In this document: positions 1 through 12,110 of the stretch, in pieces | Position numbering within the stretch: position 1 is the stretch's first letter | Layout: each line of letters starts with the position of its first letter | NCBI RefSeq assembly: GCF_000276665.1 | Contig: NW_004955469.1 | Span: 12,003,843 to 12,067,842, forward strand | Origin: Chinchilla lanigera | Taxonomy: Eukaryota; Chordata; Mammalia; Rodentia; Chinchillidae | Length of the DNA: 64,000 bases | Direction: 5' to 3' | Notes under the pieces: generated by a model | Seen by the model: only the letters and a program-made list of their open reading frames with translations | Databases searched by the model: none | What the model was told of the DNA's origin: nothing | Made by a program: the position numbers and the translations under genes

Positions 1-260
1 GTATGTACCTAGAAAGGGCATTTCTTGTTCGTGGGGCAACTCTATGTTTAATATTTTGAGGACTTGCCAGCATGTTTTCCACAACAACTTTCATTTTACA
101 TTTACACCAGCAATGTGTATGGCTTCCAATTTCTTATGCTCTTGAGAACGCGTCTATTTTATTCCTAGCATCCTAGTCAGTGTGAAATGTTCTCTCACAA
201 CAGACTTGCATTTCTTTGATAACTAATGATGTTAAGCATCTGTTTGTGTAATCATTTACT
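1..260 (-). mobile_element. Old L1 3'-end fragment
   Basis: Antisense L1 3' UTR text: ACACCAGCAATGTGTATGG, then a TTGCATTTCTTTGATAACTA block and 'GATGTTAAGCATCT', the usual reverse-strand signature of mammalian L1 3' ends. Heavily diverged. The block from 260 to 605 shows nothing recognisable. Confidence 0.6.
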
Positions 261-609
261 TTTAGTGACATTTAGAGGACAGAGTGTATGACAGGAAGAA
301 ACTGTCTTCAAAATATTTGAAAATAGTGATCTAGGATTCTCAAGTGTTTGTCAACATGTGTAGATTTCTACTTCTGCGGTTCTTATTACAGTTAGTGTGA
401 TTAATGGACTAAAGTGTCCTACACTGAATTAGCAAAGATTCCTTCTTGTGTATTTGTGGGAGTGAGGATTTAAGCAAATGACTCTTCAGTGTTGACTAAA
501 AGCAGAGCTCACTGTGAAAGCCTAAGTGTTCTTAGCCACCAATGTCACACTTCTGTTGTGGATAAATGTGTTCCTCATATGATAAATTTCAAAGGATTAT
601 GAAAGCCTT

Positions 610-690
610 TTTTTTTGGTACCAGGAATCGAACCCAGGACCTTGTGCTTGCCAGGCAGGTGCTTGTGTTGCTGAGCTATATCCCTGGCCC
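610..690 (-). mobile_element. ID SINE (tRNA-derived)
   Basis: Minus-strand ID element with leading poly-T (its A tail), GGTACCAGGAATCGAACC and a tRNA-like B box. Flanked by a 10-bp target duplication (600-609 and 691-700, one mismatch). Confidence 0.85.
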
Positions 691-835
691 TGAAAACCTT
701 GATATAGGGTATGTGACATATCATCTGAAAGGTGGATGGCAAGGTATTTAAATGGAGTTTTGCATTTTAATTATAGTACCGAAGACGTGGTGCATCCACA
801 CATGTCAGCTAATTATGGAAGTTGAATTGAGGGCT

Positions 836-924
836 AAGGGCCGAGGATATAGCTCAGCGGCACAAGCACCTGTCTGGCAAGGGCAAGGTCCTGAGTTCGA
901 TTCCTGATACCAAAAAAAAGAAAA
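836..924 (+). mobile_element. ID SINE
   Basis: Plus-strand ID with ATAGCTCAGCGGCACAAGC (A box region), GAGTTCGATTCC (B box) and an A-rich tail. Flanked by the exact 13-bp duplication TGAATTGAGGGCT (823-835 and 925-937). The unique stretch 940-1496 holds nothing I recognise. Confidence 0.9.
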
Positions 925-1511
925 TGAATTGAGGGCTCTTGCAGAGTTACATTCGATCTGTTCCTGTATACATATAATCATTTTTGGAATGAAAATCTTT
1001 AAAAACTAAAAGATGTTGATTGCCCCATGAAGTGAGGGAGGGGCCAGTAATAATGGCTGGCAAGAGTGAACCAGGCTACCAGGACTGGAGTTTAGCTATC
1101 TGCCCTGTAAAAACATTTCAAGAAGTGTAACTTCTTTGACGCTGGAACCTTGGAAATAAATCATTCTGGACTGAAGAAAGGGAAAGGAGTTATAGAGTTT
1201 TCAAAAGATTTTTTTTTTAATGTAAAGTTCCCATCTGATGGCTTCTGCTTCCATGTGAATGGTGAGCTCAGGACGTTTGCTGACCAAGTTGAGATGACCT
1301 CAGTTTGAGGAATGTACAGAGGTTTGAAATAGATAGGAATAGATGGGGAAGTGGACTAAGGAGTCAGTGTTCCAGGCCGTATGGGGCTTGTTCACTCAGA
1401 AAAAGGACAGGATAGTGACATGTGAAATAAATACCTGTAAGTGACCACTAGTTAGTGCTGGAGCTGGCCATGCATTCCTTCTGACACCAGTAGACTTGAG
1501 TGTGAACTTTA

Positions 1512-1685
1512 TTTATTTATTTATTTATTTATTTTTGGTCTTTTTGAGACAGGGTCTTACTATACAGTTCAGGCAGGTCGTGAACTCACTTTGTAGCCCA
1601 GGCTGGTCTCGAACTCACAATAATCCTCCTACCTCAGCCTCCCAAGTGCTGGGATTACAGGAGTGCACCACCACACCTGGCTCCC
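1512..1685 (-). mobile_element. B1-type SINE (7SL-derived)
   Basis: Minus-strand B1 with (ATTT)n tail, the TTTTGAGACAGGGTCT start of the reverse complement, an internal 29-bp type duplication and a GCTGGGATTACAGG block. Exact 15-bp target duplication TGAGTGTGAACTTTA (1497-1511 and 1686-1700). Confidence 0.92.
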
Positions 1686-1739
1686 TGAGTGTGAACTTTA
1701 ATCCACTAGTGATCTTGGAAGAATGCCCATTTTGACTAT

Positions 1740-2850
1740 CCAGCAGCAGGGAAAATATTTTTCCATTTTCTGATGTCCTTTTCAATTTCCTGTTTCAGTA
1801 CCGTCATTTTTGTTGTAGAAGTCTTTGACTTCCTTAGTTAGGTTAATTCCTGAGTATTTAAGTTTTCTTCGTGCTATTGTGAATGATATATTTTTCCTGA
1901 CTTTTTCCTCAGTATTCATATATAGGATTGTTATGATTTTTGTGGTTTGATTTCCTACTACACTACTGAATTTGGTTATCCTAGGGGTCCTTTGATGAAT
2001 TTTTGGGGGTCTTTTCTGTAGAGAATCATATCAACTGCAAATAATGATAATTTGACTTCTTCCATATATCCATTTTATTTATTTTTTTCTTGCCTAATAT
2101 TTCAAGTACTATGTTGAACCAGAGAGGTGGACAGCTTTGTCTTGTTCCTGATTTTAGAGAGAAAGTTGTCAGTTTCCCCCATTTAATATGATATTGGCAG
2201 TAGATTTGCCATAAATGGCTTTTTATTAGATTGACATAGGTCCTTCTATACCTATTTTCTTTAGCTTTTTTTTATCATGAAAGAATGCTGGATTTTGTTA
2301 AAGCCTTTTTCTGCTCTATTGAAATTATGTGATTTTTGTCCTTGCTTCTCTTTATGGGATGTATCACATTTATTAATTTGCATTTGTGGAACCATCCTTG
2401 TATCCCTGGGATGAAGCCTATTTGCTTATGATGTATAATCTTTTTGATGATTCATTGCATTCTGTTTGCCAGTGTCTTGTTGAGGATTTTTGCATCTATA
2501 TTCATTGAAGCGATTGGTCTATCATTCTCTTTTTTGGTTATATCCTTGTCCTTTTCCCAACTGCACTCTTTCCTCATATCATGGTTTCCGTCAGGAAGTT
2601 GTTCTATTTTTTCCATCTGGGACTCAGATGTTACCTGTGTTCTCCTTTGCCATTGAATTCCTTAGTTTGGACCCCACCACATCTGCTCCCTGGAAAGTCT
2701 GACCAACAGCCTAGAATATCTGTCTGCAGCCAGACATTTATATTTTCAGAGTCACATATATCCTTTAGTCTATCTTACCTCAGAATGTTTTTGCTTTACA
2801 TTGTCAAATATAAAATTGAAAAGTTCTTTTAAATTTTTAATTTTGTGAAT
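1740..2850 (-). mobile_element. L1 ORF2 fragment
   Basis: Antisense L1 ORF2 text, including the reverse-transcriptase region where the plus strand reads ATCATATCAACTGCAAATAA, and GTTGAACCAGAGAGGTGG. Diverged, with no open frame of note. The 3' part (after about 2600) departs from the usual L1 order. Confidence 0.8.
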
Positions 2851-3008
2851 TTTTTTTTTTTCGGTCTTTTTGAGACACGGTCTTGCTATGCAGTTCAGGC
2901 TGGCCTGGAGCTCACTTTGTAGCCCAGGCTGGTCTTGAACTCACAAGGATCCTCCTGTCTCAGCCTCCCAAGTGTTGGGATTACAGGTGTGTGCCGCCAC
3001 ACCTAGCC
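2851..3008 (-). mobile_element. B1-type SINE
   Basis: Minus-strand B1 with T12 tail, GAGACACGGTCTTGCTATGC, the internal duplication and GTGTGTGCCGCCACACC at its end. Inserted in the L1-like AT-rich sequence (TTTGTGAAT / TGTGAATG flank). Confidence 0.88.
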
Positions 3009-3144
3009 TGTGAATGTTGAATAGTAATTTTTTTGTTTCAGTAAGCCTATTGTGTCTTCAGTAGGGTTTATTTCATCAATTAAAACATAAGTATTCAGCA
3101 TTCACATAACTAAAATAAAATAAATTTATATATATATAAACTTC

Positions 3145-3345
3145 AGCTGGGCATGGTGGAACATGCCTGTAATCCTGGCATTCTGGGAGGCTGAGAGAGG
3201 AGGATCACAAGTTCAACTCTAGCCTGGGAATCTTAGCACATTAGGGAGACCCTATTTCAAAATAAAAATTAAAAGTAGCAATGAGGATGTAGCTTAGTGC
3301 AAAGGTCCTAGATTGAATCCTTAGGTCTGAAAAAAACAATTAAAA
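3145..3345 (+). mobile_element. B1-dID composite SINE
   Basis: A 7SL-derived left part (GCTGGGCATGGTGGAACATG ... GGAGGCTGAGAGAGGAGGAT) joined through an A-rich linker to an ID-like right part (GAGGATGTAGCTTAGTGCAA ... TAGATTGAATCC). This dimer type occurs in several non-murid rodent families. The next stretch, 3345-4060, shows no recognisable repeat or gene. Confidence 0.75.
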
Positions 3346-4059
3346 ATCCAGCTGACTCTAGGGATAAGACTAAAGCACTGTTGGTTGTTTCTGTACATTC
3401 TGTCTTATCCTGCCATTTCTCAGCTTTTAAGCATTATAACTGGTTTCCCTTAGCCAGCCATAAAGAGATAGTTCCTTTTTCAGACCAGTGAACTGACTAG
3501 TCACATGTCAGCTCTATTCTACAGGTTATGACTTTGCAGTTCGGATGTTTTATTTACAGATATTCCTTTGTTTTAGTTGTTTGTTTGTTGTGCTCTGTGT
3601 TTACATCCGAAAATCTAGTTGAAAGAAAACAAAGGAGCACCTTAGGATAGCACACTTCTTTGCTGTTATAAATAAAATCTAGAATCAGTGACTCCCTTCT
3701 TTCATTTCATTCACCTGCCAGAAGATGAGATGCCCAGTCCAATGGCCGAGGCAACAAATCTATGTTTATCACGTTGTACATGCTTTAAATTCCTTTAGCA
3801 GTCATTTGCCAGAGCAGAGAAGAAGGAGCAACCTACAGGAATCAGTAATTCCTGGCATTAAAATTCCTGGCCACATCAGGTTGCTCCTTACACATGGCTC
3901 CAGGAAGACCAGATTAAATTTCCACTGAATCATTCAACCTGTCTGATGACTGTTTCCTGCTGTCAGAAGAGATTCAAGTTTTCTATTGTTTAGGAAATAT
4001 GTCTCTATATGTGTATAGCCTGTTGGTTCTATTTCTTTCCAGAGCCCTAATATAAATCT

Positions 4060-4865
4060 CAGAATGATTTACACAAGATCACATTCAATCCCATGAAAAT
4101 TTTGGAAAATCTGATTCTATTTTAATCTGCTTAGGAAGAATAAAGAATAAATTTATCAAAAAAATCTACATTACAAATGTGAGTGATGAAAAGAAGCTAG
4201 ACAAATTAGTTATTTAAATATATTCTAAAAGCTATGATAATTAAAATATAGCACTACTAAGAGAAGAAAATATATAGATATAAGATCCAGAATAGACAGC
4301 CCAGAAATTGGCTTTATTCCATATAAGAATTGGCTAGACACTCGTAGGTATACATCTGAAGGAAGTGAAGTCAGCTTACAGGAGCTATCTGCATACCCAT
4401 GTACATTGTGCCATTATTCACTACCCAAGATAGAAATCAGTGCCCACCCACAGAGGAGTATCCACAGGTGAGTATCCATCTGTGGATTAGTAAGTAATAA
4501 TGAGTAAATGTGGCATATATACATAATACAATACTGTTCAGCCATAAAGAAGAATGAAATTCTACCATTTGCTGCAAAATGAATGGAACAGGAGACCATT
4601 GTGTTTAACCAGTCCCAGAAAGTTAAAAATCACATGCTTTCTCTTTTGTAAGCAAGCTAAAAGTAAATACAAGTAAATGCAAAAACAAAGGAGAGAGGAC
4701 AGGAAACCAGAAGGTAGACTTCTAGTGACACGGAGGGGGAATTGGAAGGGAAGGAGATGAAAGTAAGGGGGTGAAACAATCAGAGTTTGTTCTAGGCATG
4801 TACTAATGTGCCACCAAGGATCTCACTATTGTTACTGCTAATATTTACCAATAAACAGAAAAGTA
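4060..4865 (+). mobile_element. Old L1 3' part
   Basis: Sense L1 text: AAATATAGCACTACTAAGAG (ORF2 end) and later 'GCCATAAAGAAGAATGAAAT' and 'CAGGAAACCAGAAGG', typical of the L1 3' end. Confidence 0.75.
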
Positions 4866-5337
4866 CTTATTTTTAATTAGTTGATTCTATTTTTTTATTA
4901 ATACATGATATTTGTACTTATTATGAGGTGCAACATGATGTCTTGATTCATGTATACATTGAGTAATCATCAACTTGGAGTAATTTAGCATATCTACTAC
5001 CTTAAGCTTTATCACTTCTTTATTCAAAATCCTCTCTTCTAACTATTCTGAGGTATGTGATGCATTGCTAACTATATCCACTCCACTGTGCCATAAAACA
5101 CCCTAAATTATGCCTCCTATCTACCTGTGAGATTGGTCCATTGAGGAATCTCTTTCCATCTGTCCTTCCCCTTTTCTCCCCAGCCTCAAAGAAACACTAT
5201 TCCACTCTCACCTATGAGATTAAATTTTTTAGGTTACCATACATTGGTGAGATCAGATAATGTTTCTCAGTGTTCCTGGCTTATTTCACTTAACAAAGTG
5301 TCCTTCAGGACCATCCATGCTGAAAACAGAAGGCCTT

Positions 5338-5460
5338 CATGGTATTGTTTGTTTGAGACCAGGTCTCACTATTTGGCTCAGACTGGCCTTGAACTTGCAG
5401 CAATCCCCCTGCCTCTGCCTCCCAAGTGCTGGAACTATAGGTATGCACCACCATGCTTTC
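5338..5460 (-). mobile_element. B1-type SINE, monomer without the internal duplication
   Basis: Minus-strand B1: GAGACCAGGTCTCACTATTT, GGCCTTGAACTTGCAGC, CCTCCCAAGTGCTGG. Diverged, lacking the central duplicated segment. Confidence 0.8.
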
Positions 5461-5996
5461 ATGCTATTTTTAAATTAATAACCAAATAGTATTCATTTGT
5501 GTGTGTTCATACGACATTTTCATGATCTATTCAGCTGTGGACAGATATTTAGGTTTACTGTATATTCTGTCTAGAATAAATAATATTGCAATAAATATAG
5601 GAGTACAGATGTCTCTTGCACATGCTGATTTCATTTCCTTTGAGCACACCCAGTAGTGGAATAGTAGAATTGCTGAATCATATCATAGCTGTATTGTGAG
5701 ATTTTGAAAACCCTCCATGCTGTCTCCCATAATGGATGTACTGTACAAGTTTACACTTCAACTGACCAGGTGTAAGAGTTCCTTTTTCTTCACATCTTCC
5801 CTAGCATTTATTTGTTGTCTTTTTGATGAGTCATTCTCATGAGGTTGATGTTATCTTATTGTGGTTGTGATTTGCATTCTCTTAACGGTTAATGATGTTA
5901 AACATTTTTCATAGATCTGTTGGGCATTTGTACATATTCCTTTGAGAAATTTTTATTCAGATGTTTATCCCCTTTTTAATTGGATTAGCTGAAGGG

Positions 5997-6000
<4 letters not shown>

Positions 6001-6032
<32 letters not shown>
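6001..6032. repeat. (GT)n microsatellite
   Basis: About 15 GT units inside the L1 fragment. Confidence 0.95.
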
Positions 6033-6035
<3 letters not shown>

Positions 6036-6720
6036 GTTTCACTATGGAGTTGTTTCAGTTCCTTGTAAGTTTTGGATATTAACCACTCATCAGAATGGGT
6101 ATTTTCAAATATTTTCTCCCACTGTATAGGTTGTCTCTTCATTCTGTTAATTGCTTTCTTTGTTGTACATAAGTGTTTTAGTGTGATACAATCCCATTTG
6201 TTGATTTCGGTTTTTATTGCCTACACTTCTGAGGTTACATCCAACAATGTTTGCCTAGACCAAAGTCTTGAAACATCTCTCCTGTGTTTTCTTCTAGTAG
6301 CTTTGTTAGTCTGGGCCTTACTGTTCACCCCTCGATCTGTTTGAGTTTTGTGTATGGTGTGGATAGTGGTCTAGTTTCATTCTTCTGCATGGATGGAGTT
6401 AGTTTTCCCAGTACCATTTATTGATATGACTGGATTTCTCCATTGTAAAGTTCTTGGTTCCTTTATCAAAAGGTCAATTGGCTATAAATGTCTGGATTTG
6501 TTTTAGTTCTGTTGGCCTGTATGTCAGTTTTTATGCCAATACCATGCCTTTTAATTTCTATAGTTTTGTAGTATATTTGGAAGTCAGGTAGTGTAATGTT
6601 TTCTACTTTGTTATTTTGCTCAGAAAGGCTTTGCCTGCTCAGAATTTTTTGTGGTTCCATATAAATTTTAGAATGTTTTTCCTAGTTCTGTGAAGAATGA
6701 TGCTGGTATTTTTATGTGAA

Positions 6721-7479
6721 TTTTTCTGTGACACCAGGCTGGCCAATTCTTCATCTCTCAGCTGCAAATAACCTACACTAATGACTCTCATATCATAGAA
6801 ACTTGATGCTGTCAGCTGGAGAATGTCCCTTCCTGACACCAGTGACTACATAATGATTGACAAAATCTTGTTCTGGAAAACTGCGCTGACTGATGAGAGA
6901 GAGTATTACTCTGAGACACAAGACCCAAGTTCTGTTCTTGGCCTGAGAATTTGCTCTATGGCCTTGGAATTCACATCCCAGTAGTAGTAGCAATATCTTC
7001 TGCCCACAGAGCATCAGAGAAATGAATGATTTTTTTAAAGGCCTTTTGGCTCATGGGGTAGTCACCAAGATGAGAACTGACCCAGAATTGACCCATTGTA
7101 GAAGATACAGATATAAAATTACATTTAGCATTTATAGTGAAGAAAGACAACAGTCCCTCTTTTCTGCACACATCCGTTGTTGTTGTTGAACAGTTTATAG
7201 AATCTGAGAACACGAGGATGAGTCAGATGAGGTTTCTTGTCCTTTAGGCCACTGGTGAAGCAGGCAGTTCTGGGAAAACCAGGAGAACAGTCAGGTTGGG
7301 TGCTGTGGAAGGCCAGGAAGATTTTCAAGCTGGGGAAGGCAGAAGGGAAATCAGGGAAGCCTTTCCTTCTGAGAAGGGAAACCTAGGCCATCTTTCCATG
7401 GCCAGTTGTAAAACATGAGTCTGGTCCCAGGATTTCAAGAAAAGATGCTACAAGTCCTGGGATTGTCTCTATTTTGTTT
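6721..7479. other. Unannotated single-copy stretch
   Basis: Short overlapping open frames on the minus strand (66-80 codons) show no protein family. I see no repeat consensus here. Confidence 0.5.
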
Positions 7480-7960
7480 CCCTGGATACGAAAAGGCATC
7501 TCTCCCTCTTTGCCTTATGCCATCTTAAAAACAAAGTGCCTTGAAAGCTCATGTCCAAAAAACTGCACACAGATGTTTATAGCAGCTTTATGGATAATTT
7601 TCAAAGCTTGGAAGCAACCAAGATGCCTTTTCATAGGTATCTACGGGATGGTGGGATATTATTCAGCACTAAAAAGGCATGAGCTGCCACGCCATGAAAA
7701 CACCTGGAGGAGCCCTATGTGCACATCCTAAGTGAAAGAAATCAGTCTGACACGTTTACATACTGTGTGATCCCTATGGTTAACATCCCAGAAAAGACAC
7801 AAATCTGGAGACAGTGAAAGCATCAGTGGACACCAGGGATTAGGAGATGAACAGGCAGAGCACAGACAACTTTCAGACCTTGAAACTATTCTGGGCTGCT
7901 GTAGTCACTGGTACTTGTCCAATGGCTAGTCATTTGTAAATGATAAAATGAAAATAGTAC
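7480..7960 (+). mobile_element. Old L1 3'-end fragment
   Basis: Sense L1 3' end: 'TTTATAGCAGCTTTATGG', AAGCTTGGAAGCAACCAAGA, 'GATATTATTCAGCACTAAAA', GTGAAAGAAATCAGTCTGA. Diverged. Confidence 0.8.
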
Positions 7961-7974
7961 TTTATGAACACAGG

Positions 7975-8190
7975 TAGCTTTTTAATTTTTAGTATTGGGG
8001 ATTGAATCCAGGGCCTTTGCACTGAGCTGTATCCCCAGCCTTCCCCGACTCCCTTTTTTCTGAATTTTGAATTCTGAGACAGGGCCTCCCTAAGTCGCTA
8101 AATTGCCCAGGTTAGGCTCAAACGTGCCTCACTCTCTCAGAGTACTGCGATTACTGCTGTGTACCACTGCACCTTGCTTATAGGCAACTT
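7975..8190 (-). mobile_element. B1-dID composite SINE
   Basis: Minus strand: an ID-like part (TATTGGGGATTGAATCCAGG ... GAGCTGTATCCCCAGCC), then the reverse complement of a B1 (GAGACAGGGCCTCCCTAAGT ... CTGTGTACCACTGCACC). Confidence 0.78.
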
Positions 8191-8364
8191 TTTAAAAGTG
8201 TCTCTATTTTTTAAGTTCACGTGTAAAACTGAGAAAATATCGCAAATTTATATTCTTGTAAATACGCTGATTTAGACTAGGATGACAAAAAATGTTCACC
8301 AACATATTTTTAATGCTCCCCAAAATGTTTACTTCCAAGCAGGCACGGATTCATTTTTATGGAT

Positions 8365-8390
8365 GTGCTCACTTCCGCAGCACATACACA
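8365..8390 (+). pseudogene. U6 snRNA 5' fragment (retro-inserted)
   Basis: GTGCTCACTTCCGCAGCACA matches the first bases of U6 snRNA (spliceosomal RNA; normal start GTGCTCGCTTCGGCAGCACA) with two differences, and similarity fades within about 26 nt. It is flanked by a near-perfect 16-bp direct repeat (8348-8363 and 8391-8406, one mismatch), the expected footprint of L1-mediated insertion. At 26 nt it is far too short to make a functional RNA of about 107 nt. Confidence 0.6.
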
Positions 8391-8419
8391 GATTTATTTT
8401 TATGGAAAGGATGTGGTGT

Positions 8420-9420
8420 TGAACGTCAAATGATGTCTGCAGGGACAGAAAGTCAAAATAGAGCTTTTGTTAAAACAAAACAATAGAACATCATTTAGCC
8501 CCATGGATGATAAAAGCACCCCCTCCCTATGCCCATCTTCTGTGACTTTCTGGGTCTCTCTGTCTGTCCCTATCGCCTTCCCGGGACCTGCCTACTTGGT
8601 GCATACTGGCGCTGCCTTCTCGAGAAATGACCCTTCTTTGGGCTTTGATGTGCTGTGACTTGTGCCTGCACAGAGGCAGGGGGATGGAGGGTGGAGGAGG
8701 CGAGGCCCCCCACCCCTGGCCAAGGTCAGCCTCAAGGTCATGTGGTCAGTGCATTTACACAGGGTCCCTGGCTCATAGCAGGCCCCTATACCTAGAGTTT
8801 AATGCTCTGCAGTTGGCATCTTGATATTCTCAATTATCCTGCCTTAGAATCTGTGTTTTGTGTGGGAAGGTTAATGAAACTCATCTTGGCCCCTCCCTTG
8901 CCACTCCCTGGAACTCTTTTCTCTACTCCCTGGAGCTCTAAGCTCTACCTGGTCTTCTCTTCCTGACTTGTGTCCTTCCACCCTCTGAGCTGGGTGGTGA
9001 CTCGGTCACACACCGTCAGGGACAGACCCACAGGAACAGGGAAGGCCAGTGTGGGCTGCACATCTATGGGGGAAGGCAAGTTAGTGGCTGTCTTTCTCCA
9101 GGGCTGACACAGGTGACTCAGAGATTCTTGCTTATTGCCCACACGATGCTGAGTTTGTCCATAAAAGAAGCAGCAGGGGCCCCAAACTGTACAACCAGCC
9201 TTTCCCCTCAGTCAGCTCTTCCCATCTTTCAGTGCCACTAGGGTGCCCCAGGCCTTATCTCATTCTTGTCTCTGCTGGATGGCACCCCATCTTCTCCCCA
9301 GCCTTCTTCCTGGTGTTTGCCCCTGAAGCCCTAGGTGTAATACTCGCAAGTTTGTAGATTGTGCCGGCCAGGCCTTCTGTCACCAACCATTCATGGTTTC
9401 TCACATACAGTAAAAGCTTA
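8420..9420. other. Unannotated single-copy stretch
   Basis: GC-moderate DNA without a supported gene. Open frames of 62-65 codons on both strands match nothing I know. Confidence 0.5.
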
Positions 9421-9424
9421 TCAG

Positions 9425-9550
9425 AGGACGTGGTCCACTGAATAACATCCCTCTGAAGGTGCCTGTGTCCTAATACCTGGAACCTGTGGCTGTGTTATCT
9501 CATCACAAGGGACTTCACAGATGTGATTAAGGATCTTGAAATGGCATTTG
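9425..9550 (-). mobile_element. MLT1-like MaLR LTR fragment
   Basis: GTGTCCTAATACCTGGAACC ... CACAGATGTGATTAAGGATC matches the reverse complement of the 3' part of ancient MLT1 LTRs. Fragment only. The rest of 9550-10430 shows nothing I recognise. Confidence 0.6.
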
Positions 9551-10435
9551 TTTATTCTATCTCCTAATTCCCTTATAGTCTAGCAGTCCACTTTTATTTT
9601 TTCTCTTTTCTGCCACAGAAACTGGGCCAGTTGTCCTAAAGAACCGGTCATCCTTAGTGTTCAAGGATGAAAGGAGGAGGAAATGGTAGTGTTGTCAGGG
9701 AAAAATTTGGCCTTTGTAGAATGTTTTGTGATATGTTGCTGTGTGTCACTGGGCCCCTCATGTTTTCCACCGGGGTTTGATAAAAAAGGCAGAAGCTCTA
9801 TGAATAATGTAGGAGAAAGTCTTTGGAGGGATTAGGCTTACACAATTGGGTAAGCAGCCTACAAAGGCAGTGGTTTCCACATCCAGTATTGGACCTAAGT
9901 CCAGAGGGTCAGCGGCTGGGAAGGAAAGATAGATATGAAATGGCAGAGCCAGAACAAACTAGAACCCATGAAGCAAGCTGAGGTCTTCCAAGACAGATTG
10001 GAATCCACATTTGTCTCCTTTTCAGTAGTCTGTGTGCCTTCTCCATCTTAACTAAATACTTACCGTGTGAACTGATGTATGACAGCAAGGTAGCACAGAT
10101 TTCTTTTTTCTTCTTCACAATTGCACAGATTTGTTCTTACTCTAGGTCTTAGTAACCTCAGCATAAATATTCTGTTTTTTTTCTTTCCCTAGGAAGTCAA
10201 CAATTTTCACCTTTCCTTTCATGCAAAGGAAGAACTTTGTGGCTCTTCTTTGGCATATCCAATTTGCATCACTACTCTTGTGCTTTGAGGCCATTAGTAA
10301 GTAAAACAAGTATTACTTGGATACAGGCATTTGATACCTTACCAGTCCCTCTTATAAACAAAAGGGCTGCTGAGTGACTAACAGGCAGGTAGTGTATACA
10401 GTGTAGATACTCTGGACAAAGGAATGATTCATTTT

Positions 10436-10500
10436 TGTTTTTTTTTCCAGTACCAGGAATTGAACTTATGACCTTGTGCTTGCTGAGGACCTGAACAGGA
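10436..10500 (-). mobile_element. ID SINE, partial
   Basis: Poly-T, then CCAGTACCAGGAATTGAACT and ACCTTGTGCTTGC; the tRNA-like 5' half is missing. Confidence 0.7.
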
Positions 10501-10756
10501 CAGAGCTCCAGATTGTAAGATCTCGGCATGTTACTGACAACAGCATGAAATTCAAAATTTATGAATCATGTATTTCTGGAATTTTCCATTTGATATTTTT
10601 GGACTACATCTGACTAGACATAACTGAAACTTCAGAAGTAGTGATCAGGAATAAGAGATGATTACTGTAGGTATACAGCCTATAGTATTAGAATTAGAGA
10701 TCTTTCTGGTCCCTTCAGCTACAAGGCTCATGGCTTTCTCTGACCTTAGGGCTAGC

Positions 10757-10778
10757 AAAAAAAAAAAAAAAAAAAAAA
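10757..10778. repeat. Poly(A) run
   Basis: 22 consecutive A without a recognisable SINE upstream. The surrounding stretch 10500-11050 is otherwise unannotated. Confidence 0.9.
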
Positions 10779-11049
10779 TATGTGTGCTCATGTGGTAAAC
10801 AACAAAAGGCTCCAAGAGGAGAGCTGTCTTGATGTAGACATGAGTCCCTTCGAGAACAGGCTCACACTCACAGTAGGAACATGGCCTGGGCCCCTGTGGA
10901 AAAGAAATAGAGCTGAGAGTGCATGTAGACATCTGAGCATTGCCCAAACATTGATGGGAGGAAGGTATTGGGGTGTCTCCTTACAGGAAATATCCCCCTT
11001 GCCCTAAACGTAGTTTAAGGTTTCAGCTTTCACAGAGCATGTTAAAACA

Positions 11050-11170
11050 CCAATAATAACAATAACAATAACTAATATTTTGTGTTTGTTACTAGAGGCA
11101 TCTTTATAAATTTTTGCATACACACTATTTTAACTTATGTAACTAATTCATCAGCGCTAGTACAGTAGGC
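11050..11170 (-). mobile_element. MIR-like SINE fragment
   Basis: 'CAATAATAACAATAACTAATATTTTGT' style start followed by CACTATTTTAACTTATGTAA, resembling the reverse complement of MIR. Very diverged. The stretch 11170-11690 holds nothing else recognisable. Confidence 0.4.
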
Positions 11171-11689
11171 CCTGCTGGATCCAGAAAAAAAGAAAGAAGG
11201 TGACCATAACAAAAGTTAGTAGTATTTAGGTATAAGTTACCACAGATGTTTTTCAAGTTTCGACAAAATTACACTGTATAAAAATTTTCTTCTTGTCAAT
11301 GGCTGATTTCATTGATCAAGAACATTATAGACTGCAAACATTTTGTAGCCATTCTGATCAAAAGGCAGAACCTGTTTCTCAACCCTAGGAGCTGGGCTGG
11401 CCGGAGAACTGGCTTTGGAATGTGCTGAAAGGGGCAGCTTGCCTCTTCTGAGCCTAGCCTTAAGGGACCTTGCAGCTTCTGTTCCCTCCTAGAAGCTAAC
11501 TGCCATGGGATAAGCCTACAAGAAGGATAACCAGGTGGAGAGAGGCCCCAGATCAGCCCGGCTGAGGCCCCAGAAGTGTGTGTGCAGCAGAACAACTAAG
11601 CCCATCTCAGACTGGAAGGGCCTCCCAGCTGAGCTGAGGATAATGACCTAAACAAACTATTGTCGTTTTAGTCACTAGTTTCACAGTTG

Positions 11690-12110
11690 TAGTCAATTTG
11701 TTTATACAGTTCTGAATTTCACTTTTTCTCTTAACATGATCTGTACACTCCTAGTTATTGAAATTTCAAAAATATCACTTTTAAGGGTATAATTGTCTAC
11801 CATAAAGGTATGTTTTTTAACTGTCTCCCACTAATGAACATTTATGCTGTTTCCAAGTTTTTTTGTTGTAAGTGGCAATGCCATAAACATCTATGTACAT
11901 CTTTGTTTATATCCCCAAACATGTCCTTAGTTTGTTTTTTTGTTTTTTTGGTTTTTCTCCGGTACCGGGAACCAAACTCACGACCTTGCGCTTGCCAGGC
12001 AGGCGCTTTGCCCCTGAGCTAAATCCCCAGCCTCCTAAACATGTCCTTAGGGAGATAGAGTTACTGAGTTAGAGACCACCAACATTTGAAGCTTTATCCC
12101 CAAAAGAAAC
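11690..12110 (-). mobile_element. Old L1M 3' end, interrupted by an ID SINE
   Basis: Antisense L1 3' UTR: 'AACATTTATGCTGTTTCCAA', 'AAGTGGCAATGCCATAAACA', then after the ID insertion GGGAGATAGAGTTACTGAGT. Confidence 0.72.
11931..12036 (-). mobile_element. ID SINE, young
   Basis: Minus strand, close to the local consensus: CTCCGGTACCGGGAACCAAA ... GAGCTAAATCCCCAGCC. Exact 14-bp target duplication AAACATGTCCTTAG (11917-11930 and 12037-12050). Confidence 0.95.

Larger units (their letters stand above)
4870..6720 (-). mobile_element. Old L1 (L1MA/MB-like) 3' part
   Basis: Antisense L1 3' UTR and ORF2 end: GTACTTATTATGAGGTGCAA, 'GGCTTATTTCACTTAACAAA', 'TTTAAGTTCC...' type order through to TTTTAGTTCTGTTGGCC. 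It meets the preceding plus-strand L1 tail to tail at about 4866. Interrupted by a SINE (5338-5460) and a GT microsatellite. Confidence 0.82.
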
